The translations under genes were made by a program, and so were the position numbers. The notes beneath the pieces were generated by a model. That model was not told the origin of the DNA. It made no database searches and saw only the letters and a program-made list of their open reading frames with translations. A stretch of DNA of 64,000 bases from Metellina segmentata (taxonomy: Eukaryota; Arthropoda; Arachnida; Araneae; Tetragnathidae), in the NCBI GenBank assembly GCA_947359465.1, contig OX375877.1, positions 30,298,407 through 30,362,406 on the forward strand, given 5' to 3'. Positions 11,301-21,918 of the stretch are shown here, piece by piece; the first letter of the stretch is position 1, and each line of letters starts with the position of its first letter.

Positions 11301-14300
11301 TTGGGACAAGTCTTTGTTAAAGGTTTCTGTCTGCTGCAGCACAGTGGAGTACCTTTTCTACCTTACTATCCATCCGAGATGGTACTGATCAGTCTCGATT
11401 ATAATTGCTTTAAAGCCAGTTACTTCTTTTGGACAAGGACTGTGGGTCCTTTAACTTTTAAGCACATTCGAAATTGCAGCTTTCAAGAACTCAGTGTGGT
11501 ATTCTGTTTAGGCATTCATAGCCTCTGCTAAATGGGCCACAACAATGTCTTTTATCCCATTCTCCTTTGTTTTGTATGAAATGAAATATGCACGGCATAC
11601 TTATACCATCAACTTGATTACATGTAACTCAAGAATGTTATATAACCATGCCAGTAACAAACATTTGAATAAATATTTCAAGATTATAATACATTGGTCA
11701 GTGTGTGTCATTCTAATAAACTACCTTTCTGCAGCCAACATTCACCAAAAATAAAATTAAACTAAGACATCTCAACTCAAAATGTATGTCTTGTTTCTAT
11801 AGCAACTGCCACCACCTACTAATAGTGGCTGGAGCATTACTCAATGTAGACAGACAGTATGAGTTACAGAATAGAGAATGTTTGTTTAGATGAAGTTCAA
11901 GTACTTTTAACCCTTTTCACTCAAATGTCACTCATTAGTGGCAATGCAGATAGTTAATTTTACTAATTAGAGAGTAAATGGCAAAATAATTCCGTTTTTT
12001 GTAGAAATTTTAATTAATGCAAATACTTACTCCATCCATAATGTCCCCAGATACAGAATATGTTGCATCATCGAATTCTCCTTCATACAGAGATAGTTCT
12101 GAAATCTGGAAAGTGTCGTCTGAAAATGAGAGAAAAATTAGGGTTAATCTTGTCAACAATCCCATATGAATCAAATAAAAAAAAATCCAAAGTACAGTAC
12201 AAAGTCCCAAATCTGGAACTGTCTAAAATCTGAACATTTTGCTAACCAGCGTTTTTTTGTTTTGTTTCTCACTTTTTTCCATCTTTCCGACAATTTTTAA
12301 AGAACAAGGAGTTAACCCTGGACCTAATTGATGAAACAACGCAAAATAACAAACAATTCAGAGCAAATAAAACACCGAAAAATTAGAAGATTTGCGAGTA
12401 AAATTTGTTGCATTGTATTAAAGAGGTTTTTTCCTTTAAAAAAAATTATTCCTATTTATATATCTGCTATTTTACTATTGCAAATGCAAAATTCTAGCAC
12501 TGGGCGAGGTGCAGATTAAAGTTTTTTGGACAAAATATGTAAATAATCCGAAATCCAGAATGGAGGAGAATTACGGATTTTGTACTGCATAAACATTTGA
12601 TTTTTTTTAAGGGCAATAGAGCATTTGAATTTATTTGATAGATCTCTAGTTTTAGTGATTTAAAGGTTGTTTCTAGACTTCTGCTGTAAGATGCACTAGG
12701 GAGACTGAAGTGCTAATCTATACCTTCACTGCCTAAGCGTGTCATGAGCAACACTCGCAGGTTTTGAAAATTTGAACACTTTTTGAAATTTTCTTAATTA
12801 CAGCCAACAAAATTTATGCTTGTCACTGGAAAAAGCAGCACATTAAACATGTATTTTCTTAAAAGTCCAAATGATGTTTACAACTCCTCACAAACGTATC
12901 ATAGTAGTATTTAGTACTTACTATAAGATTCTGTGTCTGGTTCATCATCAGGGGATGCATGGCTATAAGTGCAGAGAAATGACAAAATCGTTTTGCCTTT
13001 CTTGATTTCAATGGTGAATTCTGGTTTTGATTTCATCTGGAAAAGACAAACATAAATCAGAGACATTTCATGCAAAAAAAACTTCCCAAAGAAGCCTTTT
13101 TTTTAAATAATGAAGAAAACAAAATAAAACTTAGAAAATTTTTTGATAATGTAATAGCTTCAGAACAATTTTAATGTAAAAATTCTATGCCTGAAATTTA
13201 AGCAGCTAGTTTTTAATTGTGTCTTCACTAACAATTAGTAGATACTTCAATGAATATATAAGGCTTTCCACTGACTTCCAGCAGGATACACTAACATTAA
13301 TTCTGTTTTCAAAAGGTTTACAATTTTCCTAAATTTTAAAACTCGGTTTTATGGAGCTTTAATAAAAATAATTTTACAAAGAAAAAATGTAACATTAAAG
13401 AGTTTTAACTTAAAAATTGGGAATAGAGACTGCATTTTAAAATATCACAAGTCACACATAGTGGCAATAACTTCACTCGCACATAATGTATCGAAATTTT
13501 TTACAAACATTCGAAGCAAACAGTAATTAATTTTTAAAATTGTCATACTAGAGCAACACAACGGGCTATTGACGACGGTCCAGGATCAATCTCTAAAGGT
13601 AAAGATCCAAGGACAACACCGCATAATTTTGAGCCACAGCCATATGACGAGGCATCACATGAGATGGCACCCCAGTGTCTAAACTTCCACACAAACCCAA
13701 CACAAGGACTTTCAGCCACGACAGATTTAAGATGCACCAGCCGCCTCTACACCATACGGTTACTAACATCCATGCACTGACCAGAATTCGAACCAGGAAC
13801 CTTCCGATCTAGAGGCTAACACCTTAACCACCAGACCGGTTGGTCGACTCCTAGAAAACAGAAATTCCAAACAATAAATATAGCTTTTAGTGCTTTGGAT
13901 CAATTAAAAAACCTTTTTGTAAAGAAAACTTTTATTGCAAACTGCAAACACAAATTGACTGAAGTTTAACCCTCCACGTGATTCTCTTAGCGAGATATCG
14001 CATCATAAGGAAACTGAACAGATCTTAATCTCATCAGCAATAAAAAATTGGCAATGCATCTCGTACTTAACAAAAATGTTCATATCCTGGAGGACAAGGT
14101 ATTTCACTGAAACCACTTGGAGGGGTAAAGTAATTAATTGCTACACGAAACAATGGTCTAAATTCAATGACTGACCTTACAAACATAATCTCTATTATAA
14201 AAGGAAGTGTGTGTGTCTATCATCTGTGGGAGTTGTCCTTCTTCTTCGAATGGAAGTAGACCCCTCCGTACCGAGTTATTTAAAACCCACAGCGGATTAG

Positions 14301-17300
14301 CCGAAGCCAGGGAACGCCTCTAATGAGAAACATGAGAAGTAGGCCCTGTGATACGCCATCCGAAAAGCCCTCTTCTGCCCTAGGTGGCAGCGACGGGGTA
14401 TAGATGTGGTCGACCCGTGATTGTGTGCGCTGAAATTATGTGGTCCGGCTCTTTATTATCAGTCAACCTTAGGTCCGAATTGAGCCAGAAAAGTTTTCTT
14501 CGTAGATTCGTGTAGACATGTGATCAGAGACGCACACCCAGCCATCACCTAGGAACCAGTCGACATTCCTGAGTAGCCCAACGGATCAGCAGGCTGCCAC
14601 AACTTCCCTGTTTATCCAGAACCGGCACCATCATCTATGGAGTTTTACAGACCCTTGCCGTCCGCCAGATAGCCTTCTTTCGTTAGCGTACAGGTATTGG
14701 CCTAGGGCAGCAGTCCAGACACTGCTGGTTTCCGTGTGGCACCTAAGGAGGTTCCTGTCGCTACTTGATCGCAGGAACAGCGGCATCGCCCTGTGCCAGT
14801 TCCTACGACCTAAACCGATAGCCTGCTGGCTAGAGCAGCTTCGCCACGTTAGAGAGGGGAGTTGTCCAGACAAATCTATACCACTTACTTAGTCCTGAAA
14901 TTTGGCACATAGTCCTAAAGGTGACTGAATAGAGCTCGAAGCACGAATAGTAAAATTTAACCTAGAACATTTTAAATTAATTTATTCATTCCCCCCCCCT
15001 TTCATTTTTTTTTTTTGCAGTGTTTTCCCTTTTGTCTTTTTTTTTGGATGTGTGAAATTTATAATGACATCACTGAATGCTACTGCTTTTTTATTTAGCT
15101 TTAAGACTGAAATTTTTTATCATTTTGGTTTTGATTTATGTTGTTTGTCAGGAATAAATTTGTCAAAGGAAACAGCGTGTAGGTACTGCTAGTGGTTTAA
15201 TAAATGGGAATGTCTCCAGGGATCATTATATTCTGATTGAAACACTACATGAATATATACAAGGTAGCCCCAATGACTTCAAGTAGGATACACTAAAAGT
15301 AATTGCTAAAAAAACATAATACACATTTACATAATGTAACATGTAAAGTGTTTTGTAGTTTCGGAAACCTTAACAAGTGCTACACAGGTTTTACTTACAC
15401 ATTATAGAACAGGGCTGTTTTATGAGTAATTTAGGAACTGAACCAAGAGCCATAGGAATTACTCTTATCAAAGGGTCATACTTAATTAATAAAATAACTT
15501 TTATTCTTGAGCAATAGCAATAAAACTGGAAAAATCTAACCCAATTGATGAAAATATGTTGAAAAAATAAATTGCTAATTGTATAAAATTAACTTTCAAA
15601 TAGCTTGGAGGCAATTAAGTACAACAGAAAAATTCAAACAAAGTAAACACTTAAAAGGAAAAAATATACTTAAGATTAAAGCTTACTTCAGCTTCCTGTG
15701 GCTCTTTATCATTAGGATCCATAACTGTTTCTTCAGCATCAACTGAGTTATTGACATTTGATTTGATGGTGATGCTGTAAAAGGTATTAACATGGTAAAT
15801 AACATTTTCAACTTCAATGTTTAGTTCCTCAGCAATACAAAATGCACAGATAATATTCAAAATAAATGATGAAAAGTAATATCGATCTGCAATATTTCCA
15901 AAACAATATCATCCGGTCTGGTAGTCTCCAAGCTGTGGCATCTTATGGAATGACTTAAGACTTGTTGAAGGGGTGACCCCGAAGAGTGCCAGCACCGCAA
16001 CTAATAGTCTGTTATACTGAGACTGACTGCCGAAATAAATTTCAGCACGTACTTGATTGGAATGTTCGACAGTTCCCAAGGTTCGATACAAATGGTATCC
16101 CAAATATTCAAATCGTTATGCAGATAATGTCACACTCACATAGACCATGTATGGAACTCTCCTCTACCATCCAACAGCATCTACATAATGGGTCGTCTAT
16201 AACACCCATAATGCTGAGGTGTCTATTTAGGGTACAGTGGCCAGTTGGAAGGCCAATAGCTATCCTGATTTCTTTCCTGCTAATTTTAGCAGTTCCCTCG
16301 ATCTATCTCAGATTGTTGATTGAGCTATTTGGTTTGTCATTGACCATTAGATTGAAGCCATATGGTAGAATGTAGCCATATAGATATACAAGACTGGAAA
16401 CACATTATCAGGAACTCGACAGACTATGCCAAGGACAATTTAGGCAACCTCCTTCTCTCTCAACCGGGCTGGGAACCGGCTATGGCTATTTTTTGGCAAC
16501 TTGTATTGATAGCAAAATAAATTATCTTTGACATACTATAAAGCAATTTTAACTTTATTCGACTTCCCTAGAACACCTAATTAGACATAAATAACTTTGA
16601 TTAAAACATTCAGGTAGAGATATGCATCTCAAAATAGATCTAAATCATGAATATTGTCTGTCTACCAAAACTGCTCAAGGCTGAAAGTCTAGATACTGGC
16701 AGTCACTATAGGAACAGGTCTTGTACTTTTCGATGGTGGTGATATCTTCTTACTTCACTAACATCTTGAGACAATCGTCACTAAGTGGTAATGGTAATTT
16801 TAGTTAACGTCGTACTAGAGCAACACATAGGGCTACACTAAGTGAGAAACTTAAATGCTTCTAGAATCCTCAATATAAAATGTCTTGTTACTATGGCAAT
16901 AGACAGGCAGATATTTTGAAAAGGGCAGTTTTTGTAGAAGATACAGTACACATACAAAGGGAACAGATAGTATTATGAATTATTTATAATAGCAATACAA
17001 TTTACAGGATTTAATTGTGATATACTAAAATTAAAAGTTAATGAATAGGTACTGCGTCAATTACGTTTCATTTTTCAATTTCTTTGTAAAAGTCACTTCA
17101 GCTCCGGACACCTCGAATTCAAACCCCTCAAGCTTTGGCAGGTCCTCAGATACTTGAGCTTTTCTTTCATTTTCAATTTCATCTGCCAAGAATGCAGCAA
17201 GCTCTTCATCACCTTAAAGCAGATAAAAAAATGTTTTCTGAAAATGTAAGACACTAAACTAATTACTACATAAAATACATATTATAAAAATACCATAAAA

Positions 17301-18865
17301 TAAACCTATTTTATGTAATTACTGCATAAAATAGGTTTGTAACTGGTTATTTTTTGCTACACGAGGGCAAATTAGTCAAAGACCTATGGCTGAAAGTGGA
17401 TTCCAAACTGATGTAAGCATCCATGTGAAGGTGAGTTCATTTAATGAAAATGATAAACAAGCAATGCCTGCAACTCTAAACTTACAACAATTTTGTTTTG
17501 TTAATTATGATCTCCTTAAGCTTTTCTATCATTAATAAAGAGCTAAAAAATGTTTAAAATTCTTTACAAAAACTCATTAAATGTGAGAGCAGATATGATT
17601 ATGTATGAGCCTTATGATTATGATAAATCATGCCATGCTTCCTTTTTTCGAAATTTCATAATTGTGTCTAAATTTCTTGTGGTCAATTAACTCAGCTATT
17701 AAAGGTAACATGTGCTCAATAGGTTACAATAATTCATTGCACAATTACACATTTCAAAGTACAGCCATGATTTAATAAAGCCCTCATGGTGATCAAAGAT
17801 AGCTATAACAACTTTCTAATTCAGTGTCTGCAGAGTACAATGGGGAACAACCTACAACAGATGCTTACCACAGAGAATTTTTTCATAGATTGAAGTTTTA
17901 ACTTTCTTTATATATATTCTACAGAATAAAACTCAACAATGGTCCAACTCTGGTAAGATGGCATTTGAGTCATGATGAGGCTTAAACAAGTCTATTCATT
18001 TAATAATGCAATAAGATTGAAATAAGAGCAGTGGGTTTCTAAATTAACAGATTTGTTAAATAAGTCAATCACTGATTCTGTTTTTTTTAATGTGATTTGC
18101 TTTTTAACTATGCTGTTAAAATAAAGTCATGTTAATTGATTTGGGATTTATTAAATCTTTTAAAATAGTCAAAAACACAACACTGGAAGCCATAGCACTA
18201 TTGGAGTTGGCAGAAAATACCATCTGTCCATTCATCCATAGGTGTTTGTTTTAAAGCTGGATAGCCCTTACCCAGTACCTTTTCACATGTGGCCTTACCC
18301 AAGGTCAACTGCCTTCTCATCAGATCTGCACATTATAATAATAATATTTACTCTTGAATATTGCAAGGATCTGGCGTTTGTCAGGCACAATTGAATATAT
18401 ATTGGTATTTGAAAGAGTAGGACTATATTTTATTTCTTAAAATGCCTAATAAAAATTATTTTGTTCCACTTTTCTTAGTTTGCCAAGCATATTTCAATCC
18501 GATGCAAAATTGGTTAAATTAAAGCAGCATGAAATGTGTCAAAAAAAGTAAGAATAGAAATGAAACAATAAAAGAAACTGCATAGGGGATTGCATCACTT
18601 CCTACAATGATTAAATCCGTTTACCTTTTTGAGTATGCACTGAGCACCCACAACTGCAAGCATTGGAGAGTGGAACTTTGGTTGTAATGGTTCCAAGAGA
18701 GCCAGAATCCCTGTTTCTGCACAAATAAAACAGTGATCTAGAGATTGTCCTTGTACTTTTATGTCCTATTGCAAGGGTCTTAGGAAGTGCATTTAAAAAA
18801 AGGGTTTTGTTACCAGACAAAATTTTTGACAAATGTAAGCTGCTTCGGATTGCAGAAAAAGACAT
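8387..18865 (-). CDS. C1QBP: C1QBP / p32 (MAM33 family) mitochondrial matrix protein, complete
   Basis: Six coding exons, read from high to low coordinates: 18865-18625, 17212-17065, 15774-15687, 13036-12922, 12119-12031 and 8536-8387. All introns are GT-AG and all phases join, giving 831 nt and 276 residues (human protein about 280). C1QBP is a doughnut-shaped homotrimer of the mitochondrial matrix, linked to mitochondrial ribosome function and translation. The ATG at 18865 starts a Ser/Arg/Leu-rich presequence. The CSCGCSVHT motif precedes the mature domain, as in other family members. The mature domain begins GDEELAAFLADEIENERKAQ (exon 2). Exon 4 gives the beta-sheet core (KPEFTIEIKKGKTILSFLC) and exon 6 the C-terminal helices (YLYDLLMNFLEERGI, then INFLKGMKSFVEKQ). 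The C-terminal exon is less acidic than usual. The next gene, GOLGA3, is divergent. Confidence 0.95.
8952..9077. repeat. Three-copy 42-bp tandem repeat
   Basis: Exactly 3 x 42 bp. Each unit starts TTTTATAGAACAAATCCTCT. The third differs by one T-to-C change. It lies in the last intron of C1QBP. Because 42 is divisible by three, the array also reads open in one frame, which is incidental. Confidence 0.95.
9306..9341 (+). repeat. Short fragment of SINE 3' end
   Basis: Resembles the GGACTGATCCCGGACC and CTAGTACGACGTTAATT parts of the window's SINE family, with most of the region between them missing. Confidence 0.4.
9409..9530. repeat. Imperfect ~60-bp tandem duplication
   Basis: Two diverged units start AATAAATATTAAATATGCAA and AATAAATATTAAGTATACAA, about 60 bases apart. 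Both contain CACTAAAATCTA. A G-run (GGGGGGGAGGG) interrupts the first unit. Confidence 0.7.
10545..11560 (-). mobile_element. Degenerate Tc1-like transposon
   Basis: On the minus strand, broken frames give Tc1 transposase blocks in order: an SDKSCYTLF-like stretch, a GGSIMVWGMFCW-like block (one frameshift), YLNILVDHVHPAM, then LPWLPHSQDLNPIED. The last is the conserved PxSPDLNPIE region before the final DDE residue. There are several stops and frameshifts. An imperfect inverted pair at about 10535-10570 and 10742-10780 flanks the transposase 3' end. It lies in intron 5 of C1QBP. Confidence 0.85.
12195..12587. mobile_element. Pogo/Tigger-like MITE
   Basis: The left end CAGTACAAAGTCCC and the right end (minus strand) CAGTACAAAATCC form inverted termini. 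TA precedes the left end. There is no coding capacity. The interior at 12398-12500 is clearly related to 21302-21420, marking a dispersed family. Confidence 0.65.
13526..13847 (-). mobile_element. tRNA-derived SINE, near full length
   Basis: On the minus strand, a tRNA-like head carries box A (about TGGTTAAGGTGTTAG) and box B (GGTTCGAATTCTGG). A central conserved body (GGAAGTTTAGACACTGGGGT-like) and a tail ending in TAGTATGAC follow. Inserted antisense-to-sense neutral in C1QBP intron 3, on the same strand as the gene. Confidence 0.88.
14189..15192 (+). mobile_element. Non-autonomous Helitron with nested insertion
   Basis: The 5' end is A|TCTCTATTATAAAAGGAAG followed by a GT-repeat. The 3' end is GTACTGCTAG|T. 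Both the flanking A and T and the TC...CTAG termini fit Helitron rules. The body (CAGACAAATCTAT..., AAATTTGGCACA...) is shared with elements at 35622, 39817, 57884 and 63594. It has no Rep/helicase coding. It is interrupted at 14239-14856. Confidence 0.82.
14239..14856 (-). mobile_element. GC-rich retroposon nested in the Helitron
   Basis: 618 bp, visibly GC-richer than its host. It is bounded by a perfect 11-bp duplication GGGAGTTGTCC (14228-14238 and 14857-14867). Removing the insert and one duplicate restores the Helitron family sequence. On the minus strand the insert ends in (GAA)3 at 14239-14247, like the simple-repeat tail of a non-LTR element. I recognise no protein or RNA family in it. 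Confidence 0.75.
15905..16500 (-). mobile_element. LINE ORF2 3' fragment
   Basis: On the minus strand a broken frame reads IAIGLPTGHCTLNRHLSIMG, then DDPLCRCCWMVEESSIHGLC. This is the C-terminal Cys/His block found after RNase H in arthropod LINEs, and the counterpart of FLTGHYHLRKHLHRMG in the element at 6111-7460. The two copies are far apart in sequence. It lies in C1QBP intron 2. Confidence 0.75.
16787..16836 (-). repeat. SINE 3'-end fragment
   Basis: Starts GGTAATGGTAATTTTAGTTA and continues ACGTCGTACTAGAGCAACAC, the reverse complement of the family's 3' end. The rest of the SINE is missing. Confidence 0.75.
17302..17338. repeat. Perfect 14-bp inverted repeat, 9-nt loop
   Basis: AAACCTATTTTATG, a loop TAATTACTG, then CATAAAATAGGTTT. 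It lies about 90 bases upstream of C1QBP exon 2 within intron 1. Confidence 0.85.
17390..17450 (-). repeat. Fragment of a second tRNA-like SINE family
   Basis: On the minus strand GGATGCTTACATCAGTTTGG, then AATCCACTTTCAGCC, matches the body of the element at 55060-55195. Confidence 0.45.
17945..18315. repeat. Diverged dispersed repeat
   Basis: Shares blocks with 45180-45350: AACAAGTCTATTC, and AAGGTCAACTGCCTTCTCA versus AAGGTCATCTGCCTTCTCA, in the same order. No coding content or termini were identified. Confidence 0.5.
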
Positions 18866-20597
18866 TTTGCGTTTTTTTGTAAGCAAATATATTTTAGAGA
18901 AAAAAACAATTTAATTGTAAACTTCAGTCCTCAAGCACGTTGCGTCGTCCGGTCTTTTTAAACGAGTTAAGTTGAATTGTTTGATTATTTTTCAGCAGCT
19001 TCATTTTCAGTGAAGTAGCTTCACACTCACAGGTAGATTTCATACAATTTTGATTCCAAATAGCTCAAGAACAGTGCTATTTTTCACTCCTCTACATTGC
19101 ATAAAAATATTTATTTCACCTAAAATTTTAGGATTAAGGGACAATATAATACCGAGGAGTCATTTTGATACATAGCTGATAATTCGCATGAGCAAATATT
19201 CAACAAGCTAAAAAGACATTATGTTTTTTAACAATCTTTTATCTTTGTTTCCAAATACTAAATCATATCAACTTTCTCACGTTGATCATACGTAAAATTC
19301 AATCAATTTTAAATTACACTATTGTATTCAGATGAGAATCATAGTAAACAAGCATATACCACGCCTACATTGCATGTCCACGTGTATGACACATTTATGA
19401 AGTGAAGAGATAAAAATGATTGACAGATTTTATGGAATTGTGTTTTAAAAATTGAAACCTTTGTTTTTCTTAATAAGGTATTTTTCTAATCAACTAATTT
19501 GCTCGTTTATGATTTTCATGAAGTTGATTTCAGCATGGGTGTTTCATTTGCAAGACGTTACAATTTTCTGTACTTGTTTGTTTTGCTTTTAATGGTATAC
19601 AGGTCATCCCGGAAAAAATTTCAAAACAATGTTATGAATCCAGAGTAAATCGTGCTTCTCTTGTACTCCGGTAGTCAAGAAAACTGAAACTTGAGCGTTT
19701 CATACGAATCGAAATGTTTTATGACCAACAATGGTCATTAAAAAACTGTCATGGACCATGACGTTGGAAGATTTTTACATTTTTGTGTAGTTGCTGTCGA
19801 TCAACTTACCATCGAAAGTGAATGGAGTTTCAAATTTTTGCTTCACATATCTGAAGAATACACTTGTTTGATTATTAATTGTGATTTCCATTGTTGCAAC
19901 AAAATAGTTTCTTGGCAAACTTTTATATCATGTATCATTCAAATCCATTTGATAATACACTTTAGTAAAGTATAAAAACATGTTTTTTTTATGTGATTCA
20001 CAGGAATTAAATATATTTACAAGTATTTTTTGGCCTTATTAGAGGGGGTTCTTAAACAATATGGTAAACCTTCAGAATCTACATTTCACATGTAAAATTG
20101 TTGAGGCTTACTCAATCAGTTAAAATTCAGTGAATCGTTCAATTGAAAGAAGCTTTAAAATTAGGCATGTACACATTTTATTACCCACATTTGTAACTAT
20201 CATTGTTTTCTTTGAGGGATCAGCTTCAACAAAAAATAGTAATTCATCAGTTTCTGCTTGTGCACGAAACACGGTATAAATTGGGATCATACTTCTCTAA
20301 AACACATGAATTTCATTTGTCTGGGAAAATTTTTTTTCAAATGAATGCCTTCTGCTGTTGATAGTAAAACAAACAATAGTAAGATTTTGACTGAAATAGG
20401 TATTAACCTACAAATTAGACATAAATAGCTTAGATTTTATGATTTGCTTGAAACAAAATGTAATTATTTTCTCTGAATGATTTTTGTGTTCCACACTGCA
20501 TGCAATTTTTTAGGACAGCTTTTGTAGTTGAACAATCTAATCTTGATGAATGATCTTAGTTGCTTTGACAGAATGTCCTTGTTTTCAAGCCACTGTA

Positions 20598-20868
20598 TCC
20601 CAGTTGGAAGAGGTGAGGATTAGCAACTGGTGGGTTGCGAGTTCAAAACTCAATCTAACCAAAGACTTGTGTAGGTTGTGTCTGGTGCATGTTAAATCTG
20701 TCGTGCCCTCACTTATCCTCATATTTGTGTGGTATGAAAGTTTGGAGAGTGGAGTATCAATCAGGACCTCGTCATTTGCTCATGTTTCAAAATTACGAGG
20801 TGCAGTTCTTGTATCTAAACCCTTGGGAATGAATCCTGTCAGTCGCCAATAGGCGCAGCTTGTCTGTC
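20598..20868 (+). mobile_element. Diverged tRNA-derived SINE copy
   Basis: Follows the family order: a degraded tRNA-like head, GTGCATGTTAAATCTGTCGT, GAAAGTTTGGAGAGTGGAGT, TTCAAAATTACGAGGTG, then CGCCAATAGGCGC. More mutated than the 58-61 kb copies, so probably older. Confidence 0.75.
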
Positions 20869-21301
20869 TTTTGGACCTTGTACCGTAACACCCAAGCCAA
20901 CCTTGATACAAAAGTTTTTCTTTGTTTAAAAAAAAAAAGGAATTAAGAAATTTTTTTTTAATATTCCTGAAAATCACATTTTGGTTTCCAGAAACATAAA
21001 AATGGCAGCTGGACATCTCTAAAACATACGAAACAAATTCAAAGCAGCAATATGTCGAAAGCTCTCCTTTATAAATGTATTAGTTTGCTAATGGTTAATT
21101 GCTTTATGTTCCGTCCTGAAAACTAATGAAGTTAATTTTGTTCAACAAAGGTATTTATGTCAAAATATTTAAAGAAAATTTCCATTCCATTGCCATTAAA
21201 AAGAAGGTTGAACGACATGGATCAAATTTTATGATTTTTATGAACTCGTGTTGAAGCAGAAAACAATTTATTTAATTTTACAAGTCTAATAGTGATCATG
21301 A

Positions 21302-21420
21302 AATAAAATGTGTTTCATTGTATTGAAAAGGTTTTTTCCTGTTTTAAAAATTCCTATTTATATATCTGACATTTTACTTTACTTTTTTAAGATGTTACTT
21401 GCAAACGTAAAATTCAAGAG
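21302..21420. repeat. Copy of the 12.2-kb MITE interior
   Basis: Shares GTATTGAAAAGGTTTTTTCC-like and CCTATTTATATATCTG blocks with 12398-12500. The termini were not found. Confidence 0.6.
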
Positions 21421-21918
21421 GGGACAAATACCAGAATCAACATAAATGTCGTATATCCAACGAACGAAGCATTGCAGAATTTTTTCTGAATAGGGTTCCC
21501 TTAAAAATGGATGAAAGCACGAAAAAAAAAAAACTGAAATAATACAACATTTGGCGATAAATCGCCCACAAGTTGTAACACATCAAACACTACATACCAT
21601 TCAAGAAATCAAAGTGTGCTTAATAATTTGACCAGGACCTGTTTTAGCAGTTTTTATATTTTATTTTTATGTCTGTGCGAAAGCTTTTGAGTTAGCTGTT
21701 TATTTTCGTAAGATATTTATCTCATCTCAAAGTGTCCTGTAGGCAAATTTAGGAAGCTTTCTAGGTTTGCCTTTCTGACATAAATTTTAAAAAAATCAAA
21801 TAATTGTAAAATCATACAACAAATTTTAAGATGCTTATCTTTGCCTTTTGTGAACATAGGTTAGCTGCCTGGCTTCCTTGCATTAGGAATATTCAAATGG
21901 ATGGGCTGCTAACTTCTA

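Larger units (their letters stand above)
18866..21918. promoter_or_regulatory. Divergent C1QBP / GOLGA3 intergenic region
   Basis: The two start codons face away from each other across about 3.05 kb, so both promoters should lie here. Transcription starts and 5' non-coding exons cannot be placed. A SINE (20598-20868) and a MITE-related repeat (21302-21420) sit nearer the GOLGA3 side. A short CG-containing stretch at 18936-18955 lies just upstream of C1QBP. Confidence 0.5.

Noticed and set aside
15986..16375. 129-codon plus-strand frame as a gene
   Set aside because: The opposite strand shows the C-terminal Cys/His block of a LINE, so the plus frame is a shadow.
18611..18886. Start of C1QBP at 18886 (adds seven residues)
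   Set aside because: The codon there is TTG. The first ATG in frame is 18865, and it gives a plausible mitochondrial presequence.
19600..19760. Transposon terminus TACAGGTCATCCCGGAAAAA
   Set aside because: It resembles a mariner-type end, and a related string lies near 45165, but no partner terminus or coding remnant could be matched.
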